Shown here in pieces: positions 43,393-51,438 of a stretch of 64,000 bases of DNA; the first letter of the stretch is position 1, and the number at the start of each line of letters is the position of its first letter. Under the pieces are notes generated by a model. It saw only the letters and a program-made list of their open reading frames with translations. It was not told the DNA's origin and searched no databases. The DNA is from Paracoccus gahaiensis (GTDB taxonomy: Bacteria > Pseudomonadota > Alphaproteobacteria > Rhodobacterales > Rhodobacteraceae). The position numbers were made by a program, and so were the translations under genes. The stretch spans positions 87,252-151,251 of the forward strand of contig NZ_SUNI01000007.1 of assembly GCF_005048225.1 (NCBI RefSeq), given 5' to 3'.

Positions 43393-44250
43393 CTAGAGGG
43401 TGATCAGATCGCCCCGCGGATCGACAAGCCGCACCGGCCCCAGGCCGAGGCCAAGGGCCGCGCGGCGGATGGCCGGTGCGGGCATCAGCGCGAAGGCGGT
43501 CGAGGCGGCATCCGCCAGGGCCGCGGTCGGCGCCTCGACCGTGACGCTGGACCAGAGCGGCGGCTGGCCGTGCGGGCCGATGACATGGCTGGCCCCCGAG
43601 GCAAAGAGCAGCGCGCCGGGCGAGGTCGTGGCGATGGCGCGGCCCGCCCGCAGCGTGACCTGGCCCAAGCTGCCCGCCGCAGGATCCTCCAGATCCAGCC
43701 GGAAATCTCCGCCCAGCGCGCAGGTCTCGCCCATGTCCACCAGCACCTCGCCCAGATGGGCCAGATCCTGCGCGACCAGATCAGTGGCCAGCCCCTGTGC
43801 CAGACCGTTCAGCGTCAGCGCCTGTCCCGGCGCCAGACGCAGATGCCGCCCCCGGCGCTGCAGGCCCGCCATCGGAAGGACCCGCGCCGGGACCGTGCCC
43901 TGGGCCAGCGCCTGCCACAGGGGCTGGACCCCGGGATCGAAGGCGCCGCCCGTGGCGCGGTGCATCCGGCGGGCAAGGTGCAGCGCGTCCAGCAGCAGCC
44001 CGGACGCCTCGACATGTCCCTGCCGGTTCAGGCGCGACAGTTCGGAGGGCGCATGCAGCGAGAAGGTCGCCTCGATCCGGGCGATGCGGGCGTGCAGGTC
44101 CGACATGACCTGGTCCGAGGCACGTCCCGCGCGGATCAGCAGCCGCGCCTCGGCGCCCATGACGCGGCCCTGCCATTCGGCCGCGCCCGCCGCCCGGCCG
44201 GCCAGCGCGGCCCCGGCCATGATGGTCAGGACGCGGCGCCGGGTGGTCAT
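43393..44250 (-). CDS. ApbE/NosX-like FAD:protein FMN transferase
   Basis: A 285-residue periplasmic flavin transferase with a Tat-like leader (TTRRRVLTIMAGAALAG). The ApbE fold is visible as MGAEARLLI, EATFSLHAPSELSRLNRQG, ATGGAFDPGVQPLW, LTLNGLAQGLATDLVAQDL, VLVDMGETCALGGDF (G-G-D), AIATTSPGALLF and GASHVIGPHGQPP. It attaches FMN to a Thr of partner proteins. ATG 44250 overlaps the NosR-like gene by four bases; that protein is the obvious client. Confidence 0.88.
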   Translation of the reverse strand: MTTRRRVLTIMAGAALAGRAAGAAEWQGRVMGAEARLLIRAGRASDQVMSDLHARIARIEATFSLHAPSELSRLNRQGHVEASGLLLDALHLARRMHRATGGAFDPGVQPLWQALAQGTVPARVLPMAGLQRRGRHLRLAPGQALTLNGLAQGLATDLVAQDLAHLGEVLVDMGETCALGGDFRLDLEDPAAGSLGQVTLRAGRAIATTSPGALLFASGASHVIGPHGQPPLWSSVTVEAPTAALADAASTAFALMPAPAIRRAALGLGLGPVRLVDPRGDLITL

Positions 44251-46295
44251 GCCGCGCGCCTTCTGCCCTTGGCCCGCACTGCCAGGATCAGTGGCACGCA
44301 TTGGCGGGGATCGTCATGGATCGTCACGCAGTCGAGGCATTGGAAGCATTCCGAATATCGGATCTGCCCCTGGGGCGCGATCGCGTCATAGCGGCAGCGG
44401 ACCCGGCACAGCTGGCAGGGGCTGCCGCATTCGGCCCTGCGGGGAATCCAGCGCCGCAGCCGCAGCAGATCGCCCGCCCGCATCAGCGCCCCCAAGGGGC
44501 AAAGCGACCGGCAATAGCCCTTGAACCACACCATCGACAGCACCAGCCACCCCCCCGCCCACAGCACATAGGGCCAGGGGCGCATGAAATGCGTGGTGAT
44601 GGCGGTCTTGAAGGGCTCGATCTCGGCCAGGGTCTCGGCATGGCCGGGCCAGAGGAAGGCGGTCGCGACAAGCCCGGCAAGGGCGATGGGGCCGCTCCAC
44701 AGGGCGGCCCGGGCGAAGCTGGGCGCCGGGCGCCAGTCCGGCAGGCCCAGCCTGCGCCCGGCATGATGGGCGAATTCCTGCATCGCGCCATAGGGGCACA
44801 GCCAGCCGCAGAACAGCCCCCGCCCCCAGATGACCAGCCCGAGGATCGCCGCGGCCCAGACCACTAGCGAGAAGGGATCATAGAGCAGCACCGCCAGCCC
44901 GCCGCCCTGGGTCAGCCCCCGGATCACCGCGATGGGCGTCACGATGGACAGCTGGCCCTGGCCCCAATAGCCGAGAAAGCCGATGACCCCGGCAAGGATG
45001 CTCAGCCGGATCGCGGGATAGTGGCGATGCGCTGCCAGCCGGGACTGCGCCGAGAGCAGCGCGAAGAGAACCGCCAGGCCCAGCCCCAGGATCAGCAGGT
45101 CGATCCGCCGCGCCTCGATCGCCTCGCGCCAGGCTGGGCGTTGCACGGTGCCCGAGGGGGCCAGGAAGAACCGCTCTGGCAGGGACATGGTCAGCGACAG
45201 GTCGGTGCTGCCGATCTCGGGCTGGAACATGCCGTGCTGGCGCTCCGCCCGCAGGACCAGCTGCCAGTCGCGGGTCGGATCGAAGCCAAGGCGCCGGTCC
45301 AGCCGCAGGATCATTCGGGTGGCCTCCTGCCACGGATCGGGCAGGTCGGGATGCAGATCCGCCAGGATGTCGGCGTCGCGCAGGGCCAGAGGCAGCCCAT
45401 CCTGCGTCGCCCCCAGCAGATCGGGGGCGGTGTTGCGGATGAAATCCGGGCCGACCAGCCCGTGGCGCCCGGCCTCGACCAGCAGGATGAATTCGTCATC
45501 GGGCGCGACGGCAGACTGACGGGCCAGCTCGGCCAGGCTGTCGGGCGAAAGGACCGCGCGCGCGATGGCCGGTGGCCCCAGATCCACGGCCAGCAGGTCC
45601 AGATACAGCCCCTGCGGATCGTCGCGGGCCTCGGGATCGGCCCCCGCCCACCGGGTGCCGGCGAAGGCGGCCTCGATCTCGGCATTCGTGACCTGAAGGC
45701 GGCGGGCCAGCCCCTCATCCCGCAGCGCGGCCCAGTCCAGGGCCTCGTCATGGTCCGGGTCCGGACGCGGTGGCGGCCCGGCCTTCAACCCCTGCATCCG
45801 CTCGCGCGCGACCGTCAGCGTCGCGGCCAGGATCGTCTCATGCGCGATCCGCACCGAGGCCGTGGCCTTGGTCACCCCCTGAAGATAGACCAGATCGCTT
45901 CCCTGACCGGCGCCGTAGGGGTTGCCCACGACCAGCGCCTCGTGGATGGAATGGCCGCGATACTGGGCCAGAAACTGCCGCAGGGGCGCCTCGCCCAAGC
46001 CCGAGACGAAGATCGGCTCGTGATGGGCCAGAAGGCGGGTCTCGATGAAGGTGCCCTGCAGGTCCAGCATGACCAGGATGTTGATGGGCTGCCCCGAAAA
46101 GCCCGGCAGGGGGGCCAGGGGACCGGTCTCGAAGATATAGCCCGCCTCGCCGCCCCCGGAGTTCAGCAGGCTCCAGACGCCCTGATCGGTCAGCTGCGCG
46201 CCCAGGGCGTAGGGTGCCACGACATGATCGGCCATCGGCTGCGCCCGCAGGGGCGCCGCCAGCACGAGGAGCAGGATCAGGACAAGACGCCACAT
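44247..46295 (-). CDS. NosR/NirI-like membrane flavo-ferredoxin
   Basis: A 682-residue inner-membrane protein. Order: signal peptide (1-18), periplasmic FMN-binding domain (about 70-165), periplasmic insert, then six or so helices (about 410-640) with C-G-W-L-C-P and C-R-S-L-C-P motifs, and a cytoplasmic C-terminus with two [4Fe-4S] sites (C-x3-C-x2-C-x3-C and C-x2-C-x2-C). The flavinylation motif reads TKATAS (Thr145) where NosR has SGATVT, so the Thr is kept and the Gly replaced. NosR feeds electrons to N2O reductase, but no nosZ is here; beside a quinoprotein locus it may move electrons between the quinone pool and the periplasm. Confidence 0.87.
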   Translation of the reverse strand: MWRLVLILLLVLAAPLRAQPMADHVVAPYALGAQLTDQGVWSLLNSGGGEAGYIFETGPLAPLPGFSGQPINILVMLDLQGTFIETRLLAHHEPIFVSGLGEAPLRQFLAQYRGHSIHEALVVGNPYGAGQGSDLVYLQGVTKATASVRIAHETILAATLTVARERMQGLKAGPPPRPDPDHDEALDWAALRDEGLARRLQVTNAEIEAAFAGTRWAGADPEARDDPQGLYLDLLAVDLGPPAIARAVLSPDSLAELARQSAVAPDDEFILLVEAGRHGLVGPDFIRNTAPDLLGATQDGLPLALRDADILADLHPDLPDPWQEATRMILRLDRRLGFDPTRDWQLVLRAERQHGMFQPEIGSTDLSLTMSLPERFFLAPSGTVQRPAWREAIEARRIDLLILGLGLAVLFALLSAQSRLAAHRHYPAIRLSILAGVIGFLGYWGQGQLSIVTPIAVIRGLTQGGGLAVLLYDPFSLVVWAAAILGLVIWGRGLFCGWLCPYGAMQEFAHHAGRRLGLPDWRPAPSFARAALWSGPIALAGLVATAFLWPGHAETLAEIEPFKTAITTHFMRPWPYVLWAGGWLVLSMVWFKGYCRSLCPLGALMRAGDLLRLRRWIPRRAECGSPCQLCRVRCRYDAIAPQGQIRYSECFQCLDCVTIHDDPRQCVPLILAVRAKGRRRAA

Positions 46296-46555
46296 GACCT
46301 CAGATTAGCGCGCGCCCGGCCGCGTCATATACGACGATGGTCGCGAGGCGGACGGGACCGCCGCAGCCCCCCGCATGGGGTGTTCGGGGTTCCGGACTGC
46401 GCCCGGAGTCACGGATCGGCCCGTCATCGCGGTTCTCAGAAAGGCGAGCCCTGTCCGCCACGATCCTTAACACGAAGACGTGATCGCGGGCGTGTAACTT
46501 TCCCCTCTGATGGGCCGAATGACTCTCCGCCTGACCTGGGAACACGGAGGTTAAA

Positions 46556-48385
46556 GTGTCCGCATCAGCCACGACATCCTACTTCATTCAGAACAGCAAA
46601 AGCTTTCTCGTCAACCCCGCGTCCCCCTCCCGGATCACCACCGGTCTGGGCACGGCAACGCTGGTCGACAGCGACCTCCTGCGCGGTGACGATGCCGATG
46701 AGGCGGTTACCCTCGGGTTCGGGCGGGAGCGCGGTGGCGGCTTCCGGCGCTTCTTCGATCAGGACAGGGAGGTGCTGACCAGCCTGACCTTCGATGACGG
46801 CACCATCCTGACCGGGGTCAGGGCGCTGGTGGACGGCAACAACTTCAACATCAGCGGAAACTTCTACTTCCTGTTCGACAGCGACGCGCTGGCCGCGGTC
46901 GGCAAGTCGATCAGCGATGTGGCACGGGTCAACAGCTTTGCGCTGTTCGACCACGACCTGAACTGGTCCGATTTGGGCTTTTCCGGCGGCAACCTGCCCG
47001 CACCCGAGCCTCGGCCCGAGCCGGAGCCGGAGGAAAGCACCGAGGCCACGGCGATGTTCTTTTCGCAGAACAACCAGAGCTTCATCGCACAACCCACGTT
47101 CAACGTCTTCCTCGACGCCCGGATCGGGGTCGCGACACTGGTCGACGACGACCTGATCCGCGGCAACGATGCGGGCGAAGGGGCCACGATCGGGGTTGGC
47201 GTCAATGGTGACCCGGTGATTGCCACGCAGCCGACCGAGGTCCTCACCAGCATCGCCTTCGCGGACGGCACCACCCTGACCGGGGTCAAGGGCGTACTGT
47301 TCAACAGCGCCACGTCCTCATCCTTCGGCCTCGGCACAAGCACCTTCCTGTTCGACGCCGATGCACTGGCCGCCGCGGGCAAGACGGTCGTCGACGTGGC
47401 GCGGGTCATCAGCTTCACGACCACGGACCACGACCTGACCTGGGCCGACCTGGGCTTTGCCGGGGGCGACCTGCCCGACCCCGTATTACCGGTGCCGGAC
47501 CTGGTCGAGGGCATCCCCACGACCGCCATCTGGTTCTCGCAGAACAGCCAGAGCTTCATCGTCAACCCGACGTTCAACGTCACGCTGGAGACCGACCTCG
47601 GGATCGCGACACTGGTCGACGACGACCTGATCCGCGGAGACGACGCGAACGAGGGCGTCACGCTCGGGCTCCGGATCCTCGGGGGCGGTCCGCAACCCGT
47701 CGCAACCCAGGACATCGAGGTTCAGGCCAATATCACCTTCGCCGACGGCACCACCCTGGCCGGGGTCGAGGCGGTGATGTTCGCGGGCGGCTCGCCCTCC
47801 TCCTTCGGCATCGGCACCAACACCTTCCTGTTCGACGCCGATGCCCTTGCCGCTGCGGGCAAGTCGGTCCTCGACGTGGCGCGGGTCAACAGCTTCACGA
47901 CGACGGACCACGACCTGACCTGGTTCGACGTCGGCTTCACCCAAGACGGCGTCACCCTGCCCGTCCCGGAGCGGGACCTGAACCTGATCGACGGCACCTC
48001 GGGCAATGACACCCTGCGCGGCACCGCAGGGGACGACCTGATCCTTGGCGGCGAGGGCAACGACCGGCTGATCGGCGGCAAGGGCGACGACGTGATCATC
48101 GGTGGCACTGGCAACGACCGGCTGACGAGCGGCCTGGGCGAGGACATGTTCATCTTCGGCGCCGATGCGCGCGACGGCAACCGGGACCGCGACGTGGTCA
48201 CCGACTACAATGCCGCTCTGGACACCATCGTGCTGGAAGCTGGCGCGACCATCCGGTCCTCCGCGGTGCGGGATGGCGGCCTGCTGATCACGCTCGAGGG
48301 CGATGGCGACACCATCTTCGTGCAGAACGCCGGGCCGATCATCCTGGGCAACATCGCGCTGGTCGAGGACCTGTTCCTGGTCTGA
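46556..48385 (+). CDS. Secreted protein: three novel ~160-aa repeats plus RTX calcium-binding C-terminus
   Basis: A 609-residue protein from GTG 46556, preceded by ACGGAGG. It has three tandem repeats (about 8-150, 165-310, 325-475; DVARV at 121, 280 and 440) with the pattern F-x-Q-N-x-x-S-F, G-x-A-T-L-V-D-D-D-L-I-R-G-x-D-A, F-x-D-G-T-x-L-x-G-V, F-L-F-D-A-D-A-L-A-A-A-G-K and D-H-D-L-T-W-x-D-L-G-F. I do not recognise this unit. Residues about 478-545 are RTX repeats (GTSGNDTLRGTAGDDLILGG). There is no Sec signal, consistent with type I secretion; exporter not in window. It is divergent from the NosR-like gene. Confidence 0.8.
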   Translation: MSASATTSYFIQNSKSFLVNPASPSRITTGLGTATLVDSDLLRGDDADEAVTLGFGRERGGGFRRFFDQDREVLTSLTFDDGTILTGVRALVDGNNFNISGNFYFLFDSDALAAVGKSISDVARVNSFALFDHDLNWSDLGFSGGNLPAPEPRPEPEPEESTEATAMFFSQNNQSFIAQPTFNVFLDARIGVATLVDDDLIRGNDAGEGATIGVGVNGDPVIATQPTEVLTSIAFADGTTLTGVKGVLFNSATSSSFGLGTSTFLFDADALAAAGKTVVDVARVISFTTTDHDLTWADLGFAGGDLPDPVLPVPDLVEGIPTTAIWFSQNSQSFIVNPTFNVTLETDLGIATLVDDDLIRGDDANEGVTLGLRILGGGPQPVATQDIEVQANITFADGTTLAGVEAVMFAGGSPSSFGIGTNTFLFDADALAAAGKSVLDVARVNSFTTTDHDLTWFDVGFTQDGVTLPVPERDLNLIDGTSGNDTLRGTAGDDLILGGEGNDRLIGGKGDDVIIGGTGNDRLTSGLGEDMFIFGADARDGNRDRDVVTDYNAALDTIVLEAGATIRSSAVRDGGLLITLEGDGDTIFVQNAGPIILGNIALVEDLFLV

Positions 48386-48390
48386 TCCCT

Positions 48391-48414
48391 GGCGGGGCGT
48401 GAGGCCGCCCCGCC
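48391..48414 (+). terminator. GC hairpin after the triple-repeat RTX gene
   Basis: GGCGGGGC and GCCCCGCC form a perfect 8-bp stem with loop GTGAGGCC, six bases after the stop codon. There is no T run, so termination strength is uncertain. Confidence 0.45.
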
Positions 48415-48979
48415 GCATCCCCGACGGGAACGCTTCCCGTATCAAGGGACGGACGGCGGGGCGGACGGCAAGAGGCCGGTCCTCGGCCTGGCACACGGCG
48501 ACCGCCTCCAGCGCGTTCAGGATCGTGCTGGTCATCTCGCCGCCGCCGATCGCATGGAAGGCAGCGTGGCGCCGGTGGCGGCGATCGCCTCGGCCAGATC
48601 CTCGCGACAGCTGATGGCAGCTGAGAAACGTGCCATCCGTGTTCCCCGCGTGAACGGCGCGCCAGTCGCCGAGGGAGTCGTTTTCGGGATCATGCGCGGG
48701 CAGCATCCCGTCGAACGGCTCCTTGAACCCGTTTGATGCCCGCGCTGTTCATGAGAGGGTCGAGCCGGGGGAACGGTCGCGCGGTCGCCCCTCAATCGGC
48801 TTCGGAGGCGACGTCGCGGCGGGCCCCTCCGGTCACGAGGGCAATCTTGCTCTGCAATCTGGGCAGTTGATGTCGTTCAGCGAGCCTCAGGCGGAGAGCC
48901 TGTCTCCGCAGCAAGCTTCTCTGATCTCAGATGGACTACCCGATGCACGAGCTGAAACTACGCGGGTGAATCCCCATTA

Positions 48980-48992
48980 TTGGTCTTACCAA
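48980..48992. promoter_or_regulatory. Candidate GntR/FadR-type operator
   Basis: TTGGTCTTACCAA is a perfect palindrome with 5-bp arms and fits the TGG-N5-CCA core recognised by FCD-type GntR regulators. It lies about 180 bases before the regulator gene of that class at 49171. Confidence 0.55.
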
Positions 48993-49170
48993 TCAAACGA
49001 ACCTTCTTGCAGAACCGGAATTCAATAACTTACTGATATAACGTAATTTTACTTATCTGATTTACCCACTTCACACCGCGCTTACGCAAAACATCCTTCC
49101 CCAGTGAAGCTCCTCGTTGACCTCATGCGGGCAATGGTAGGAACCTTGCAGTCATCCTGGAGGAGCTGTG

Positions 49171-49920
49171 ATGGTCAATGTTCTTGAAAGCGAGATGCGG
49201 CAGACCGGCTCGGACCGGGTCGTGTCCTATTTCAAGGAGCGCATCCTGAAGGGTGACCTGAAGGTCGGCGACCGGGTCATGTCGGAACGCGAACTGGCCC
49301 TTCACCTCGACGTCGGACGACCACTGCTGCGCGAGGTCATGAAGTCGCTGGTGATGCTGGGGTTCCTCAACGTCCGGCAGGGCAGCGGAACCTTTATCGC
49401 CAAGGCCGACATCCGTGTCCTGTCGGATTTCTTCACCTTCTGCCTGTCGCAGGAACAGGATGTGCTGGAGGACGTCATGCAGGCCCGCATGGCGATCGAA
49501 TGCCAGGCGATCAGGTTGGCCTGCGAACGCGCCAACGAAGCCGATCTCGCGCGCATCGGGCAATGGCTGGGCACGCTGATCGACACGCTGAACGACCCAG
49601 AGGCCGGGGGACGGGCGGATTTCATGTTCCACCAGTCCATCGTCGCGGCCAGCCACAGCCGCGCGCTGACCACGCTTTACGGCGCCATGGCGGAACTGCT
49701 GCAGCGCAGCCATGTCCAGCGCCGGGTGACGACCTACAAGAACCCCGAGATCGTCAAGGTTCTGGTCGATGCCCATCGCGAGGTGTTCCTGTCGATCGTG
49801 GCCAGGGACCCCGATCAGGCCGACCGCCGGCTGCGCGACCATTTTGCCATCGGTGACGACCTGCGGCGCCGCAGCCTGATCGAGACCTACAGGGGCACCG
49901 CCACACCACAGATTAACTGA
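49171..49920 (+). CDS. GntR-family regulator, FadR/FCD subfamily
   Basis: A 249-residue regulator. N-terminal winged helix: ILKGDLKVGDRVMSERELALHLDVGRPLLREVMKSLVMLGFLNVRQGSGTFI (key G-D-R-x-x-S-E-R-E-L-A...R-x-x-L-R-E). C-terminal FCD domain with the metal-binding Asp/His set (DFMFHQSIVAASHS, DAHREVF). ATG 49171 has GGAGGAG upstream; a GTG one codon earlier also fits. Directly upstream of TRAP genes, it probably represses them until the transported sugar acid or its product binds. Confidence 0.9.
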   Translation: MVNVLESEMRQTGSDRVVSYFKERILKGDLKVGDRVMSERELALHLDVGRPLLREVMKSLVMLGFLNVRQGSGTFIAKADIRVLSDFFTFCLSQEQDVLEDVMQARMAIECQAIRLACERANEADLARIGQWLGTLIDTLNDPEAGGRADFMFHQSIVAASHSRALTTLYGAMAELLQRSHVQRRVTTYKNPEIVKVLVDAHREVFLSIVARDPDQADRRLRDHFAIGDDLRRRSLIETYRGTATPQIN

Positions 49921-49943
49921 ACCATCCCAGGGAGGGGACAACC

Positions 49944-50930
49944 ATGTTCATCAAGACAGGACGGCTGCTGGCCGCCGCAACCATCGCGCTGACCGCCATG
50001 CCCGCCATCGCGCAGGATCTGCGCTATGCCCATGTGGGCGCCGAGGGGGACATCCAGACGCGCTATGCCGAGGAGGCCGCCGCAGACATCTCCGAGGCCA
50101 CCGGCGGCGACGTGAGCGTGCAGGTCTTTCCCGCCAGCCAGCTGGGCGGCGTGTCGGAAATGGTCGGCGGCGTGCAGATGGGCTCGATCCAGATGGGGCA
50201 TCACGATTTCGCCTCGCTGGCGCAGATGGTGCCCGACGTGTCGGTGTTCAACGCGCCCTTCATCTATCGCGACGGGGCACATGCTCTGGCCGCGACCGAT
50301 CCGGCGACCTCGCCCGCCCTGCAGCAGATCAACGAACAGCTGGTCGAACAGGGCGGCGTGCGGATCATCGGGCGCATCTATCGCGGCGCGCGCCACATCT
50401 CGTCCAACTTCGAGGTGAAGTCGCCCGACGATCTGGCCGGCAAGCCGTTCCGCGCCGTGCCGCTGGACCTGTGGGTGTCGATGGTGACGGGCTTTGGCGC
50501 CACCCCCACCCCGGTCGAGGTGGCCGAACTGCCGACCGCGCTGATGACCGGCCTGGTCGTGGGGCAGGAAAACCCGCTGACGATGATCACCTCGAACAGC
50601 CTGCACGAGGTGCAGAGCCACGTCGCGATGACCGGGCACATGCAATCCGTGCTGGCCGTCTTCATCAACGAGAGCGTCTGGCAGGATCTGTCCGAGGAGA
50701 CGCAGGCGCAGATCACCGAAGTGCTGGACGCCAAGGCCGAGGAGTCGCTGGTCTGGGCGCAGGAGTCCGAGGCCGAACTGGTGGCCGAGTTGCAGGAGGC
50801 AGGGATGACCGTCGTCACCGAGGAGGACGGGCTGGACATCGACGCCTTCCGCGAACGCGTGCTGGCGCAGATCAACGGCGATTTCCCCAGCTATCAGCCC
50901 TATATCGAACAGATCATGGCCATCGAGTGA
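49944..50930 (+). CDS. TRAP transporter substrate-binding protein (DctP)
   Basis: A 328-residue periplasmic protein with a signal peptide (LAAATIALTAMPAIA). DctP features: QVFPASQLGGVSEMVGGVQMGSIQM, FNAPFIYRDGAHA and GKPFRAVPLDLWVSMVTGFGATPTPVEVAELPTALMTGLV (key R at the carboxylate-binding position, P-x-P-x-x-x-x-E). It binds a small carboxylate. The isomerase at the end of the operon suggests a sugar acid. Confidence 0.9.
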   Translation: MFIKTGRLLAAATIALTAMPAIAQDLRYAHVGAEGDIQTRYAEEAAADISEATGGDVSVQVFPASQLGGVSEMVGGVQMGSIQMGHHDFASLAQMVPDVSVFNAPFIYRDGAHALAATDPATSPALQQINEQLVEQGGVRIIGRIYRGARHISSNFEVKSPDDLAGKPFRAVPLDLWVSMVTGFGATPTPVEVAELPTALMTGLVVGQENPLTMITSNSLHEVQSHVAMTGHMQSVLAVFINESVWQDLSEETQAQITEVLDAKAEESLVWAQESEAELVAELQEAGMTVVTEEDGLDIDAFRERVLAQINGDFPSYQPYIEQIMAIE

Positions 50931-50976
50931 AGGGCAGCCGGTCGGCCCTCGGGCCGGCCGCAACCCAAGGGGAACC

Positions 50977-51438
50977 ATGATGCGCAAACCACTGGAAATC
51001 GTCTCGGTGCTGCTGCTGGCCGCGCTGGTCGCGGTGCCGTTCATCCAGATCATCGCCCGTGAGGTCCTGGGTTCGGCCATCGTCGGTGCCGAGGAACTGA
51101 CCCGCTTTCTGCTGATCTGCACGGTCTTCGTCGCCTATCCGCTGGTCGCCGCCAGCCACGAGAACATCGTCATGTCCGAGCTGCTGGACGCACTGCCGAC
51201 GCGGGTGGGCCGGGCACTGCGCTTCGTGATCCTGGCCGCCGGGATCGCCACCTGCGGCTTTCTGGGCTGGGTCGCGTTCCAGAACATCATGGGCAACATG
51301 CGCGGCGCCACGCCGACGCTGAAGATCCCGTTCTGGATCTTCATGGGCGCCACGACCTTCGGGTTCGCGGGCGCCTTTCTGGTGCATCTGGTTCAGCTGC
51401 GCCGGCGCGACACCGGTCACGGCTCGGTGGCGCTCTGA
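50977..51438 (+). CDS. TRAP transporter small permease (DctQ)
   Basis: A 153-residue membrane protein with four predicted helices and the DctQ patterns VLGSAIVGAEELTRFLLICTVFVAYPLVAASHENI (E-E-x-x-R...H-x-x-V/I) at about residues 28-62. It ends on the first base of dctM. It pairs with the large subunit. Confidence 0.9.
   Translation: MMRKPLEIVSVLLLAALVAVPFIQIIAREVLGSAIVGAEELTRFLLICTVFVAYPLVAASHENIVMSELLDALPTRVGRALRFVILAAGIATCGFLGWVAFQNIMGNMRGATPTLKIPFWIFMGATTFGFAGAFLVHLVQLRRRDTGHGSVAL

Larger units (their letters stand above)
48386..49170. other. 785-bp intergenic region without an intact gene
   Basis: Beyond the hairpin, the first 350 bases are GC-rich with broken short reading frames on both strands that resemble decayed coding DNA, though I cannot name a family. 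The last 300 bases are distinctly AT-rich and hold the promoter side of the GntR-TRAP operon, including the palindrome at 48980. Confidence 0.5.

Noticed and set aside
44247..46295. A nitrous-oxide reductase (nos) cluster
   Set aside because: NosR-like and NosX-like genes are present, but there is no nosZ, nosD, nosF, nosY or nosL, and the neighbours belong to alcohol oxidation.
48386..48800. Short frames of 60-100 residues on both strands
   Set aside because: No ribosome sites, no domains and overlapping in several frames; treated as decayed or noncoding DNA.
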